Program-made: the position numbers and the translations under genes
Notes under the pieces: generated by a model
The model's input: only the letters and a program-made list of their open reading frames with translations
What the model was told of the DNA's origin: nothing
The model's database searches: none
Shown here: piece after piece, positions 9,542 to 17,317 of the stretch
Numbering within the stretch: position 1 is the first letter of the stretch
How the letters are laid out: each line of letters starts with the position of its first letter
DNA from: Granulosicoccus sp.
Lineage (GTDB): Bacteria; Pseudomonadota; Gammaproteobacteria; Granulosicoccales; Granulosicoccaceae
Length of the DNA stretch: 63,809 nt
Direction of reading: 5' to 3'
Assembly: GCA_023300375.1 (NCBI GenBank)
Contig: JALZWO010000042.1
Span: 1 to 63,809, forward strand

Positions 9542-10081
9542 ATGAGAATGAGCCATTCCGACACAATAGATCTAAACACCGCTGAGAGCCCCACTGCACA
9601 ACCAAAGCCCAAGCGCCGAGCGGCCAATGCAGTCTGGCAGCCGTTTCTGCAGTTCAAGCTTCTCATGTACATGCTGGGATCAACTGCGTTTATCGCGGCG
9701 CTGCTAGCTGGCTTCCTGTACTTCGCCTTTAATGATCTGTTGAGTGTGGTGATCGACAGAACTGACTCCACGAGCTACTACGGGGAGATGATCAACATAC
9801 AGTTAGTGCACATGTTCCGGTACTGCGGAGCGCTTGTTGTGCTCTACATCTTATTGTTGGCTTCGGTGTGCGTGGCTTATACCCATCGCCTGATCGGGCC
9901 TTTGCGTCCCTTTGTACGGCACGTGGAACAGCTTACCGCAGGAAATTATTCAAGCCGGGTGGCACTGCGTAAAGGGGACCTGGAGATGTACAACGAATAC
10001 GCTGAGAAACTTAACGACTTGGCAAGAAAACTCAATGCTGAAGAAGGCCTGAAGCTCGACGCTAATTCAACAAAATATTGA
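9542..10081 (+). CDS. two-TM membrane protein with a HAMP domain and no output domain
   Basis: A 179-residue inner-membrane protein. A basic, Pro-rich cytoplasmic leader (1-35) precedes TM1 (about 38-62) and a short periplasmic stretch. TM2 (about 92-112) leads directly into a HAMP-like segment ('RLIGPLRPFVRHVEQLTAGNYSSRV'-type, about 115-165) and ends without a kinase, cyclase or methyl-accepting domain. HAMP modules normally relay signals to such domains, so this may act on a separate partner or be a decayed sensor. Two ATGs (9542, 9548) are possible starts. Its 3' end overlaps the next, convergent gene by 20 nt. Confidence 0.72.
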   Translation: MRMSHSDTIDLNTAESPTAQPKPKRRAANAVWQPFLQFKLLMYMLGSTAFIAALLAGFLYFAFNDLLSVVIDRTDSTSYYGEMINIQLVHMFRYCGALVVLYILLLASVCVAYTHRLIGPLRPFVRHVEQLTAGNYSSRVALRKGDLEMYNEYAEKLNDLARKLNAEEGLKLDANSTKY

Positions 10082-10436
10082 TAGACATTTCTGTGTGCTC
10101 GGCGTTGCCTTGATCGATCCAGAACGACACCATGCGTACCTGAAGATCTTCGTTTGCATTGAACACAGCGCGCAATCTTGCAAGGAAGGGCTCTACGTCA
10201 ATAGAATTGTCCACAGCCTCTTCCATGGATGCTATTGCCACAAGAGCCAAGGCAGAGCTATCTTCCAAATCAAGTTGCCCACTTTCAAGATGTTGGCACA
10301 TAGCGTCAAGCTTAGCCGAGTCGGCAAGCTCAAATTCCCAACTGTACTCATCACCCGAAGCAGGCAGATCAAGCAATTCATTGATCTTTAGCTGCGATTC
10401 AGGCGTTGCTGTATAGAACGGTGTCTCCGTCTTCAT
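10062..10436 (-). CDS. acidic hypothetical protein
   Basis: A 124-residue soluble, strongly acidic protein (many Asp and Glu, few basic residues) with no signal peptide, membrane segment or recognised motif. The ATG has GAGAAAG about 6 nt upstream. Amphipathic helices are likely ('SALALVAIASMEEAVDN', 'VEPFLARLRAVF'). It converges on the HAMP gene with a 20-nt overlap and lies 36 nt downstream of the DMT transporter on the same strand. Frames on the other strand over the same bases look like shadows. Function unknown. Confidence 0.6.
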   Translation of the reverse strand: MKTETPFYTATPESQLKINELLDLPASGDEYSWEFELADSAKLDAMCQHLESGQLDLEDSSALALVAIASMEEAVDNSIDVEPFLARLRAVFNANEDLQVRMVSFWIDQGNAEHTEMSINILLN

Positions 10437-10472
10437 TCAGTCTTTCTCGATGGCCATTTATTAGACACTCTA

Positions 10473-11387
10473 TTAATGGTTTAGTTGTCCGCGACCAATC
10501 GGGTCGCTAGCCAGCCTCTGTTTTTGTCGTCGCTCACGGTATACCGTGTAAACCGCCGCCATAATAATAATACCCGCCCCAACCCCTGTACTGGCCGAAG
10601 GCATTTCGTTGAACAAAAACCACCCAAACAGCGTTGCATAGAGCAATCGTACGTAATCCAATGATGCCAACAATGATGCCTCGCCGTAACTAAAAGCCAG
10701 AATGTTTGCCTTCTGTGCAAAGTAAGACACAATTCCAATGGCTGCTAGCAATGCCCATTGAGTTGGCGTAGGAGGTATCCACTGTATATACGCCGGAACA
10801 GCCATAACTATACCAACTCCAACAGCTTGGTAAGCAAGAATGGTGCTAGGTGAATCTACCCGGGTCAATTTGCGAATAATCACCATCACCATTCCAGCAC
10901 TTGCTGCGCCTACGATAGCCATAGCCCCATAAATGGAAAACCCATCAGTACCCGGGCGGACCATGACCAAAACACCGATAAAACCAAGGAATACGGCGGA
11001 CCAGCGATAAATGCCAACCTGCTCTTTGAGAAGCAGAACAGCAAAAACTGTGACGAAAAAACTTTTAGCAAAGGCTATTGCAGTGGCATCTGCCAATGGC
11101 ATGTTAATGACGGCAGTGAATCCGGCCATCATCGCGACAAGTGCTAGCGCTATTCGAACAAACTGCAAACTCAGACTGCCCGTTTTGAGAGCACCCGGGA
11201 AGTTTGTGAAAAAAAACGGCAACAGCATGATAGACATGCTCAGCTGACGAACGAATAGAATCTGGGATACTGGTAGGTCTTTGCCGATCAGCTTGATCAT
11301 GGCGACCATAGTGGCAAAACCAAAGGCGGCCAACATCAGGATCGAGGCGCCTTTTACATTATCTACTGCTCTTTCTTGGGCTAGCAA
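10473..11387 (-). CDS. DMT superfamily (EamA) transporter
   Basis: A 304-residue inner-membrane protein with ten predicted hydrophobic segments in two EamA repeats (about 15-145 and 155-290), the usual length and layout of drug/metabolite exporters. Typical blocks are 'FVRQLSMSIMLLPFFF', 'ADATAIAFAKSFFVTVFAVLLL' in part and 'EASLLASLDYVRLLYATLFGWFLFNE' in part. The substrate cannot be told from sequence. The start appears to be TTG, because a stop lies just upstream in frame and the first ATG is inside TM1. It is followed closely by the acidic hypothetical gene. Confidence 0.85.
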   Translation of the reverse strand: MLAQERAVDNVKGASILMLAAFGFATMVAMIKLIGKDLPVSQILFVRQLSMSIMLLPFFFTNFPGALKTGSLSLQFVRIALALVAMMAGFTAVINMPLADATAIAFAKSFFVTVFAVLLLKEQVGIYRWSAVFLGFIGVLVMVRPGTDGFSIYGAMAIVGAASAGMVMVIIRKLTRVDSPSTILAYQAVGVGIVMAVPAYIQWIPPTPTQWALLAAIGIVSYFAQKANILAFSYGEASLLASLDYVRLLYATLFGWFLFNEMPSASTGVGAGIIIMAAVYTVYRERRQKQRLASDPIGRGQLNH

Positions 11388-11480
11388 AACGCTTTACGTC
11401 AGGTGGATGAATACCTAAAGCTTACAGGATCAATGGCCTGAAGTTCACGAACTTAGCCATCCGTTCTTGGTAACAGCCAA

Positions 11481-12104
11481 CTATCCCGCCTTACGAAAGG
11501 TCAGGTTCCAACGCACCGCGCCAAAACGAGGATGTTCCGCCTCTTTGAGCTTGCGCACACCATGATAGTGTCGGCGCGCGGTGCCGCCAAACACCACGAC
11601 ATCACCATCAGATAAATCCACCGGAATAGATTTGCCACGCTTCTCTGGGCCAATTACATAGAAACGCGCATCTATGCCAAGTGAAACCGAAACGATAGGC
11701 TGAGAAAAATCGGATTCATCTTTGTCTTGATGCGCGCCCATCTGTGTTCCAGGCCGATACTGATTGATTAGACAGGCATCGGGGAGAAAATGGCCAAATC
11801 CAGCCTGTTTCGCGGCACCTGTTGCCAGCTGTAAAAACGCATCAGGAATTGCAGGCCACGGCTGACCGGTGACAGGGTCACACTTCTCGTATCGATACCC
11901 CGAACGGTCTGACACCCATCCAAGCTGCCCGCAGTTGCTCGTATGCACTGACATCATGAAACCGCGGCTGGTTTGCATTTGCCGCAGTGGTGAGGATGTC
12001 AGCACTTGCTTTAATGGCTGGTGAAGCTGGGCGCTGTCGGCAAACCCTGGCAAGAGAACCATGCCGGGGCAGACGTCGATTGCTTGCTCTGAAAATAAGT
12101 CCAA
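11481..12104 (-). CDS. alkB: alpha-ketoglutarate-dependent DNA/RNA demethylase AlkB
   Basis: A Fe(II)/2-oxoglutarate dioxygenase that oxidatively removes methyl lesions (1-meA, 3-meC). The 207 residues carry the iron triad His125-x-Asp127 ('GAHQDKDE') and His181 ('RHYHGV'), and the 2-oxoglutarate-binding 'RWNLTFR' (Arg198, Arg204). The substrate-lid motif 'WVSDRSGYRYEKCDPVTG' is present in part. The start is a TTG nine bases after the stop of the acyl-CoA synthetase-like gene, with AGG upstream, so translation may be coupled. No ada gene is nearby. Confidence 0.94.
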   Translation of the reverse strand: MDLFSEQAIDVCPGMVLLPGFADSAQLHQPLKQVLTSSPLRQMQTSRGFMMSVHTSNCGQLGWVSDRSGYRYEKCDPVTGQPWPAIPDAFLQLATGAAKQAGFGHFLPDACLINQYRPGTQMGAHQDKDESDFSQPIVSVSLGIDARFYVIGPEKRGKSIPVDLSDGDVVVFGGTARRHYHGVRKLKEAEHPRFGAVRWNLTFRKAG

Positions 12105-12113
12105 GTATCTTGC

Positions 12114-14369
12114 CTAGCTATCTCGAACAGAAACCAGAGCATCTACCGCAATACACTCATCAGCGGTGCAAATCAAAGGATTAACTTCAAGTTCAACCAG
12201 ACGGTCCCCCAACTGAAGCGCGGCCTGCTGTAGGGACTCTAAGGCATCTAATAGGCAATCCATATTAATTTTTTTTCGGCCTCGGAAGCCTTCGAGCAAT
12301 GGTGCACATCGAAGTCGTTTTACTCTTCGACACATCTCATCGCGACTGGCGGGAATCAAGCAATGCTCTGAATCTTGCAGTACCTCTGTATACAAACCAC
12401 CTGCACCAATTGTCATGAGTAAGCCGTGCACAGGGTCATGTATGACACTGACCAAAAGCTCTATTACACCGCCTTGCACCTGCTCCTCAACCAAGCAGCC
12501 ACCGTCGCAGTTAATTCGTCTGATGGCACGCTCAAGATCACGACGATTCTCTATGTCCAGTTCGATTGCATTGGCTTCGGTCTTGTGCGCTAACCCAAGG
12601 CCTTTGGCAACAACCGGATAGTTAAATGTGGGTGATGCCTTGTCTAGCGCTTTGCTGAATTTCAACGATGAGCGAAGGTCGGCGAAAGAGAGTCTGACAC
12701 CAAGGGGCACGTGTATTCCAAAACGTTGTAACCAGCGTTTAGCGGCGCTTTCATCCAACATGCGAGGTGCATGTGGATCGTTTTGCACACAGTGAACCAG
12801 ACCCCACGCTTGCTGGCTGGCTCGCCTTGCACTGGGCTTATCGCCACTTGCACCCTTGCCCTGCCCTTCCAACAACGACAGTACTGCAGCTTTTGCTGTG
12901 ACTGCCTGCCTATCGGGCAACCAGACCGGCGGGGATACAGGTGTTTGTGCCGCCCAGCCCAACCAAGCTGCATGATGCAAAGCAAGGAGTCCATCGCGTA
13001 TACCAGCCAGTGGTGCCACACCAGCTGCAAAGAGTTGCTTGGCGAAAAATTCAGGCATGTTCTCTGGCAAGGTGGCCAGCACCGCTGCTACACCCTGCCA
13101 ATTCTGAATGGCCTCAACAAAGGTATCTGCAACGGCCTTCCATGATTCAGGGTCACAACGATCTTGCCGAGGAAAATCCAGCACCAACAAGGCGATATCG
13201 GCAATTGATTCAAATTGATCATTTGCCGAAATTCGATCACCTTCGGGTGGGGCTTGTATTTGCAACATGGCGTTGATCATCGATCGAACGGCTTCGGCAT
13301 CATCCCAAATATCGGTGTGATAATCCAACGGGTTAGACACTCGAAGTTCAGAACCAAGAATCACATTGAGGTCAGTTTTCTGCTCAGTATTTAATGCGGG
13401 AAACTCCAAACCTACTGATATCGCGGCATCACCGATGAGGGCAGCCTCGCCCCCAGAACAACTCATTGAGAGCAAGCGGTATCCTCCAACTGCGCGTCGA
13501 ACATTCAGCACTTTGAGCGTTTCGATAAACTCTCCCAAACCCTGCACACGCACCATATTCAGCCGCTCAATAAACTGGCTGGCAGCAGCATCATCTCCCG
13601 ACAATGAACGAGTGTGCGACAGCAACGCTGCGCGTGACACCTGACTAACGCCCGTTTTTAGAATAACGATATGTTTACCGAGCTCACGAGCGCGTAGTGA
13701 CAATGCCTCAAACGCCCGAATATCTGAAAAGCCTTCGATGTGAAGGCCTAGTGCGGTGACGCGATCATCTTCAATGACAGCTGTGGCAAGTTCGGCGTGT
13801 GTGGTCTGCGCCTGATTACCCACAGTAAGCACATAGGCGATGGGCAGTCCGCGCTGCTGCATGGTGAGGTTAATGGCAATGTTCGATGATTGAGTGACAA
13901 TCGCAACACCTTGATCTACACGATCTCCACCATGCTGATCTGGCCACAACGCGACCCCATCGAGATAGTTAATCAAACCATAGCAATTGGGCCCCACCAA
14001 TGGCATTGAACCGGCAGCCTCGAGAAGGCGTTGCTGTCGCGGCTCGCCACTAAAATCACGGCTGGCAATTTCACTGAATCCGGCAGCAAAGCAAATAGCC
14101 CCCCCCGCCTCACGGGCACTCAGTGCACGCACTATATCGATGGAGATTTCATTATTAACACCAATAAAGCTGGCATCAGGTGATCCTGGCAGCTCATCCA
14201 CGCTGCTGAAGCACTCAAACCCCTCTATGACGCGCTTGCTGGGATGAACCGGCCATATTTCACCGGTATAACCCAGTTTACGACACTGCTCAATAACCGC
14301 CTCAGCCCAATGGCCACCGAAAACGGCAATGCTTTTCGGCGTAAGCAGCCGCTCGAATCGATTTTTCAC
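12114..14369 (-). CDS. acetate--CoA ligase-type (NDP-forming) acyl-CoA synthetase, fused alpha/beta
   Basis: A 751-residue cytoplasmic enzyme in the superfamily of ADP-forming acyl-CoA synthetases. Domains in order are CoA-binding Rossmann (about 5-130, 'LTPKSIAVFGG', 'GPNCYGLINY'), succinyl-CoA-ligase-like (about 145-450, with His in 'LLSHTRSLSG' as the expected phosphohistidine), and an ATP-grasp domain (about 530-745, 'VVAKGLGLAHKTEANAIEL', 'LVEEQVQGGVIELLVSV', 'LVELEVNPLICT'). It lacks a C-terminal GNAT domain, so it is not a Pat-type acetyltransferase. The His motif has Arg where SHTGALAG-type sequences have Gly. The acyl substrate is unknown. GTG start; alkB follows immediately. Confidence 0.82.
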   Translation of the reverse strand: MKNRFERLLTPKSIAVFGGHWAEAVIEQCRKLGYTGEIWPVHPSKRVIEGFECFSSVDELPGSPDASFIGVNNEISIDIVRALSAREAGGAICFAAGFSEIASRDFSGEPRQQRLLEAAGSMPLVGPNCYGLINYLDGVALWPDQHGGDRVDQGVAIVTQSSNIAINLTMQQRGLPIAYVLTVGNQAQTTHAELATAVIEDDRVTALGLHIEGFSDIRAFEALSLRARELGKHIVILKTGVSQVSRAALLSHTRSLSGDDAAASQFIERLNMVRVQGLGEFIETLKVLNVRRAVGGYRLLSMSCSGGEAALIGDAAISVGLEFPALNTEQKTDLNVILGSELRVSNPLDYHTDIWDDAEAVRSMINAMLQIQAPPEGDRISANDQFESIADIALLVLDFPRQDRCDPESWKAVADTFVEAIQNWQGVAAVLATLPENMPEFFAKQLFAAGVAPLAGIRDGLLALHHAAWLGWAAQTPVSPPVWLPDRQAVTAKAAVLSLLEGQGKGASGDKPSARRASQQAWGLVHCVQNDPHAPRMLDESAAKRWLQRFGIHVPLGVRLSFADLRSSLKFSKALDKASPTFNYPVVAKGLGLAHKTEANAIELDIENRRDLERAIRRINCDGGCLVEEQVQGGVIELLVSVIHDPVHGLLMTIGAGGLYTEVLQDSEHCLIPASRDEMCRRVKRLRCAPLLEGFRGRKKINMDCLLDALESLQQAALQLGDRLVELEVNPLICTADECIAVDALVSVRDS

Positions 14370-14442
14370 AATGCGTTTTCAGCTATGAATGGATGACGTG
14401 TTAAAAAACACGGTTAAGCATAGCGCAAGCCAGCCTCTGTAG

Positions 14443-16101
14443 TCAGGGAAGATATTGCCCACCACCGATCCATACCTGCTCAACCTTGATTGCCCGCACA
14501 TTTTCGCTAATGAGAGGGTTTCCTGAGAGCACTACAACGTCAGCCAGTTTGCCAACCTCGAGCGAGCCACGATCATGCTCCAGGTGATTTTGCCAAGCCA
14601 CATCGATAGTCATGGCTCGAAGTGCTCTTAGGCGGCTCACTCGCTCGGTTGCACCCAGCAAAAATCCACTAGCAGTTAGTCGCTCGCTGGCGCTCCACAG
14701 CATCTGCATAGGGTCTATCGGAGTTACAGGCGCATCCGCGTGAATACTGTAGCGCACGCCTAGCATATCCGCGCTGGCCAATGGACTGATTTTCGACGCC
14801 CGCTCTTCACCCAGTACAACTGATCGGTACCAATCTCCCCAGTAAAACGTGTGGGTTGGGAAAAAAGACACACTCACATCCATGGACGCCAAAGACTCCA
14901 ACTGGGAGCGCCCGATCGTTTGCGCATGCACAATGATATGACGAGCATCAGCCCTGGGAGAGATGGACTGCGCACGTGAAATGCCATTAATAATATGCTG
15001 GATGGCAGCGTCACCATTACCGTGAATCGCCAACTGCATCCCGGCCGCGTGATAGTCAAGAATGAGTTTGTGCAGCTCATTCTCAGGCAGATAGTCTAGG
15101 CCTCGAAAATCCTCGCCTAACACATCGTCAGCCAAGTACGGTTGGGACAATGAGGCTGTGCGCCCTTGAGGGCTTCCATCGGCAATCAATTTTACCGCGC
15201 CGATAGCTGCGCGACGCCGATCACCCACAGGCCAGTCAATGGCCTGGACCGCGCCCTTATTACTGAGCTTGTCGTGAGCAGGCCATACCAACACACGCTG
15301 CGGCAACAGGGCTGTTCGCGCCACCAGCCTTAACAACCGATACATGCTTTTGCCGGCGTAACCATCCTGCACAGTCGTCATGCCAGCTCGCAGGTAATCG
15401 TTGCGCGCATTCCACAAACTGCGCGGCTGCTGCCAAAATGGAACCTCTTGCAAGAGACGATCAACACTTGCAGCGTGTTGCTCCTGAAGCAAACCGCTGC
15501 TTGGTGCAGCTCCTCTGTAGTCCAGCGCAAGAAGGGCCTTGCTGTTTGCCACGCCCATATGCCCCGATCGATGCCTCAAGTAGACAGCATGCTCTGGAGC
15601 TGCCTTATCAAGCTCAAGCCTAGTTGGATGCCGCTGCTCTTGTAATCCAGCATCGTCATAGTTGAACGCAATAATCCAGCGACTAGTGGACTGCTCTGAT
15701 GCCTGTTGTGCCACGACCTCTAGCAATTCATCAATGGTCGAGATAACGCCGAATGGTGGCGAGGCAACATCAATTCCTAGTGATGAGAGTCCCTGAGCCG
15801 CAAAATGCCCGTGAGCATCAAGGAAGCCTGGCAGTGCCGTTTTGCCTTTTAAGTCATGACGGCGAATACCCAGACGCACGCTCAGACCATTGGCATCATT
15901 TGTGTAAGCCAGCATTTCAGCCTTGACCTGCTCGAACGAACCTACCGCCTGAATGACACCTTTGTGTATACCGAGCGAATTGGCGACAGTATCGTTGCCG
16001 TCCATGGTGAGAAATTCACCATTGAACATGATAACTGGTCGATGTGCGTAGTGATGGTGACCCAGTAAAACCAGAATCGCTAACACTGAAATGTAAAACA
16101 T
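14443..16101 (-). CDS. membrane-anchored amidohydrolase (YtcJ-like)
   Basis: A metal-dependent hydrolase of the amidohydrolase superfamily. From the ATG at 16101 it has 552 residues, opening with an N-terminal signal anchor (about 2-16). The metal motif 'LPGFLDAHGHF', the family blocks 'IDELLEVVAQQ' and 'HIIVHAQTIGRSQLESLASM' in part, 'SIHADAPVTPIDPMQML' and C-terminal 'GSLEVGKLADVVVLSGNPL' match YtcJ-type enzymes, which are often annotated as exoenzyme-regulatory amidohydrolases. The frame extends upstream to a TTG at 16221, but that would run into the divergent gene, so the shorter form is preferred. The substrate is unknown. Confidence 0.82.
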   Translation of the reverse strand: MFYISVLAILVLLGHHHYAHRPVIMFNGEFLTMDGNDTVANSLGIHKGVIQAVGSFEQVKAEMLAYTNDANGLSVRLGIRRHDLKGKTALPGFLDAHGHFAAQGLSSLGIDVASPPFGVISTIDELLEVVAQQASEQSTSRWIIAFNYDDAGLQEQRHPTRLELDKAAPEHAVYLRHRSGHMGVANSKALLALDYRGAAPSSGLLQEQHAASVDRLLQEVPFWQQPRSLWNARNDYLRAGMTTVQDGYAGKSMYRLLRLVARTALLPQRVLVWPAHDKLSNKGAVQAIDWPVGDRRRAAIGAVKLIADGSPQGRTASLSQPYLADDVLGEDFRGLDYLPENELHKLILDYHAAGMQLAIHGNGDAAIQHIINGISRAQSISPRADARHIIVHAQTIGRSQLESLASMDVSVSFFPTHTFYWGDWYRSVVLGEERASKISPLASADMLGVRYSIHADAPVTPIDPMQMLWSASERLTASGFLLGATERVSRLRALRAMTIDVAWQNHLEHDRGSLEVGKLADVVVLSGNPLISENVRAIKVEQVWIGGGQYLP

Positions 16102-16191
16102 TATCCGCACAGTCTGTATTGAGGCTCTATAAAAGGTGGCATGGCGGAGCTGCTCTCGTATACTAGCCCATTGATTGTTGAGGAACACATG

Positions 16192-16812
16192 ATGACCGCC
16201 AAAAGTCAAAAACGTCGCCAACTCTGGGCGCTGTTCACTTGTTTAGCACTCAGTTTATCTGCCTGGGGGCAAGGAAACAACACGGCGCTAGATGTCTCGC
16301 CTCCTGTCATAGAACTGGAAACACTAGATAACGTTGTCGCCGACGAGTCACAGGTTTTCACCGTTCAGATCGCTGACGATATACAGCTGCAAGATGCCAC
16401 CTTTTACTTTCGCCGAGCTGGGCAGCAGCCATTCACTGCAATGTCGATGACGGCTATTGCCGGTGGCGGATTTTTCAGTGCGACGTTGCGTACAGACCCC
16501 AATGATCTGCGTGCCATCGAATACTATATTCAAGCTCGTGACACCTCTGGTAATCGCACTGTGAGTGGCTTTGCTTTTGACCCCTATGTCCGCAGTCTTT
16601 CAACAGCAGGCCTGGCGCAAGAACAAGCAACACCAGAACAGACACTGCAATCAACCACAAACCAACCTTTGGTGGCCGCATCAACGCCTTTTTATAAAAA
16701 ACGTTGGGTACAAATTGTCTTTGGTGTTGTTGCTGTTGGGGTGATCGCCAGTTCACTCGATAGCGATGGTACAGACACGCGTATTGCCCCCGTTAACTTT
16801 ACATTGGAGTAA
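16192..16812 (+). CDS. secreted hypothetical protein with Ig-like domain and C-terminal TM
   Basis: A 206-residue exported protein. A basic N-terminus and hydrophobic segment ending near 'SAWGQ' make a signal peptide. A beta-rich Ig-like domain (about 35-130, 'PPVIELETLDNVVADESQVFTV' in part, 'IEYYIQARDTSGNR') follows, then a Gln/Thr-rich linker, and a last hydrophobic stretch ('WVQIVFGVVAVGVIASSL', about 170-190) anchors the C-terminus. GAGGA lies 7 nt before the chosen ATG; another ATG sits three bases earlier. Only three nucleotides separate its stop from the next lipoprotein gene, so the two are probably co-expressed. I recognise no family. Confidence 0.68.
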   Translation: MTAKSQKRRQLWALFTCLALSLSAWGQGNNTALDVSPPVIELETLDNVVADESQVFTVQIADDIQLQDATFYFRRAGQQPFTAMSMTAIAGGGFFSATLRTDPNDLRAIEYYIQARDTSGNRTVSGFAFDPYVRSLSTAGLAQEQATPEQTLQSTTNQPLVAASTPFYKKRWVQIVFGVVAVGVIASSLDSDGTDTRIAPVNFTLE

Positions 16813-16815
16813 AGC

Positions 16816-17307
16816 ATGAAAGCACTACTACCTATCGGTGTGGTTCTGGCGGGTGCTCTGCTCAGCGCCTGCTCCGGTGATGATACAACCACCTTTCTGG
16901 AAATCGAAAATGATGCCATTAATCTGACTTTGCCTGAACCTCTCATCAGTGCCAGCGATGAAGGGCTTTTTGACAATACACTCAGGCCTGAGGTGACACT
17001 CTCAAATGGTGTCACAGTCAGTGTCAATCGCGGTGTTGGAAATCAATGGTCTGGTAGTGTCAATCTGCCTACCAATGCCCTGTTCGAAGTCACTATTGTC
17101 TGGGTAGAAACCTTCCAGCAACTCACTCTCCCACTAGCGAGTCGCATCACGACAATAGACGTGGCAGCAGATGGCACCGCCGTGGAAGTACAAAACGCAT
17201 TGGACACAAGCTATACGTTCGACTTCGACTTTGATGGCGACGGACGTTCCAACTTTGACGAACGCGTCGACGAAAACCCCAACACTGATCCACTAGAATT
17301 TGATTAA
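16816..17307 (+). CDS. hypothetical lipoprotein with EF-hand-like calcium loop
   Basis: A 163-residue lipoprotein: the signal sequence ends in the lipobox L-S-A-C with Cys19 as the lipidation site. The body is beta-rich and acidic. Near the C-terminus, residues 138-149 (D-x-D-x-D-G..E) fit a 12-residue EF-hand/TSP3-type calcium loop. The following 'NPNTDPLEFD' resembles tails of calcium-dependent cell-surface proteins. The gene follows its upstream neighbour by three bases and converges on the pilin-ankyrin gene, ten bases away. The two genes may form a small envelope complex (inference). Confidence 0.65.
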   Translation: MKALLPIGVVLAGALLSACSGDDTTTFLEIENDAINLTLPEPLISASDEGLFDNTLRPEVTLSNGVTVSVNRGVGNQWSGSVNLPTNALFEVTIVWVETFQQLTLPLASRITTIDVAADGTAVEVQNALDTSYTFDFDFDGDGRSNFDERVDENPNTDPLEFD

Positions 17308-17317
17308 AGCCGCGCGG

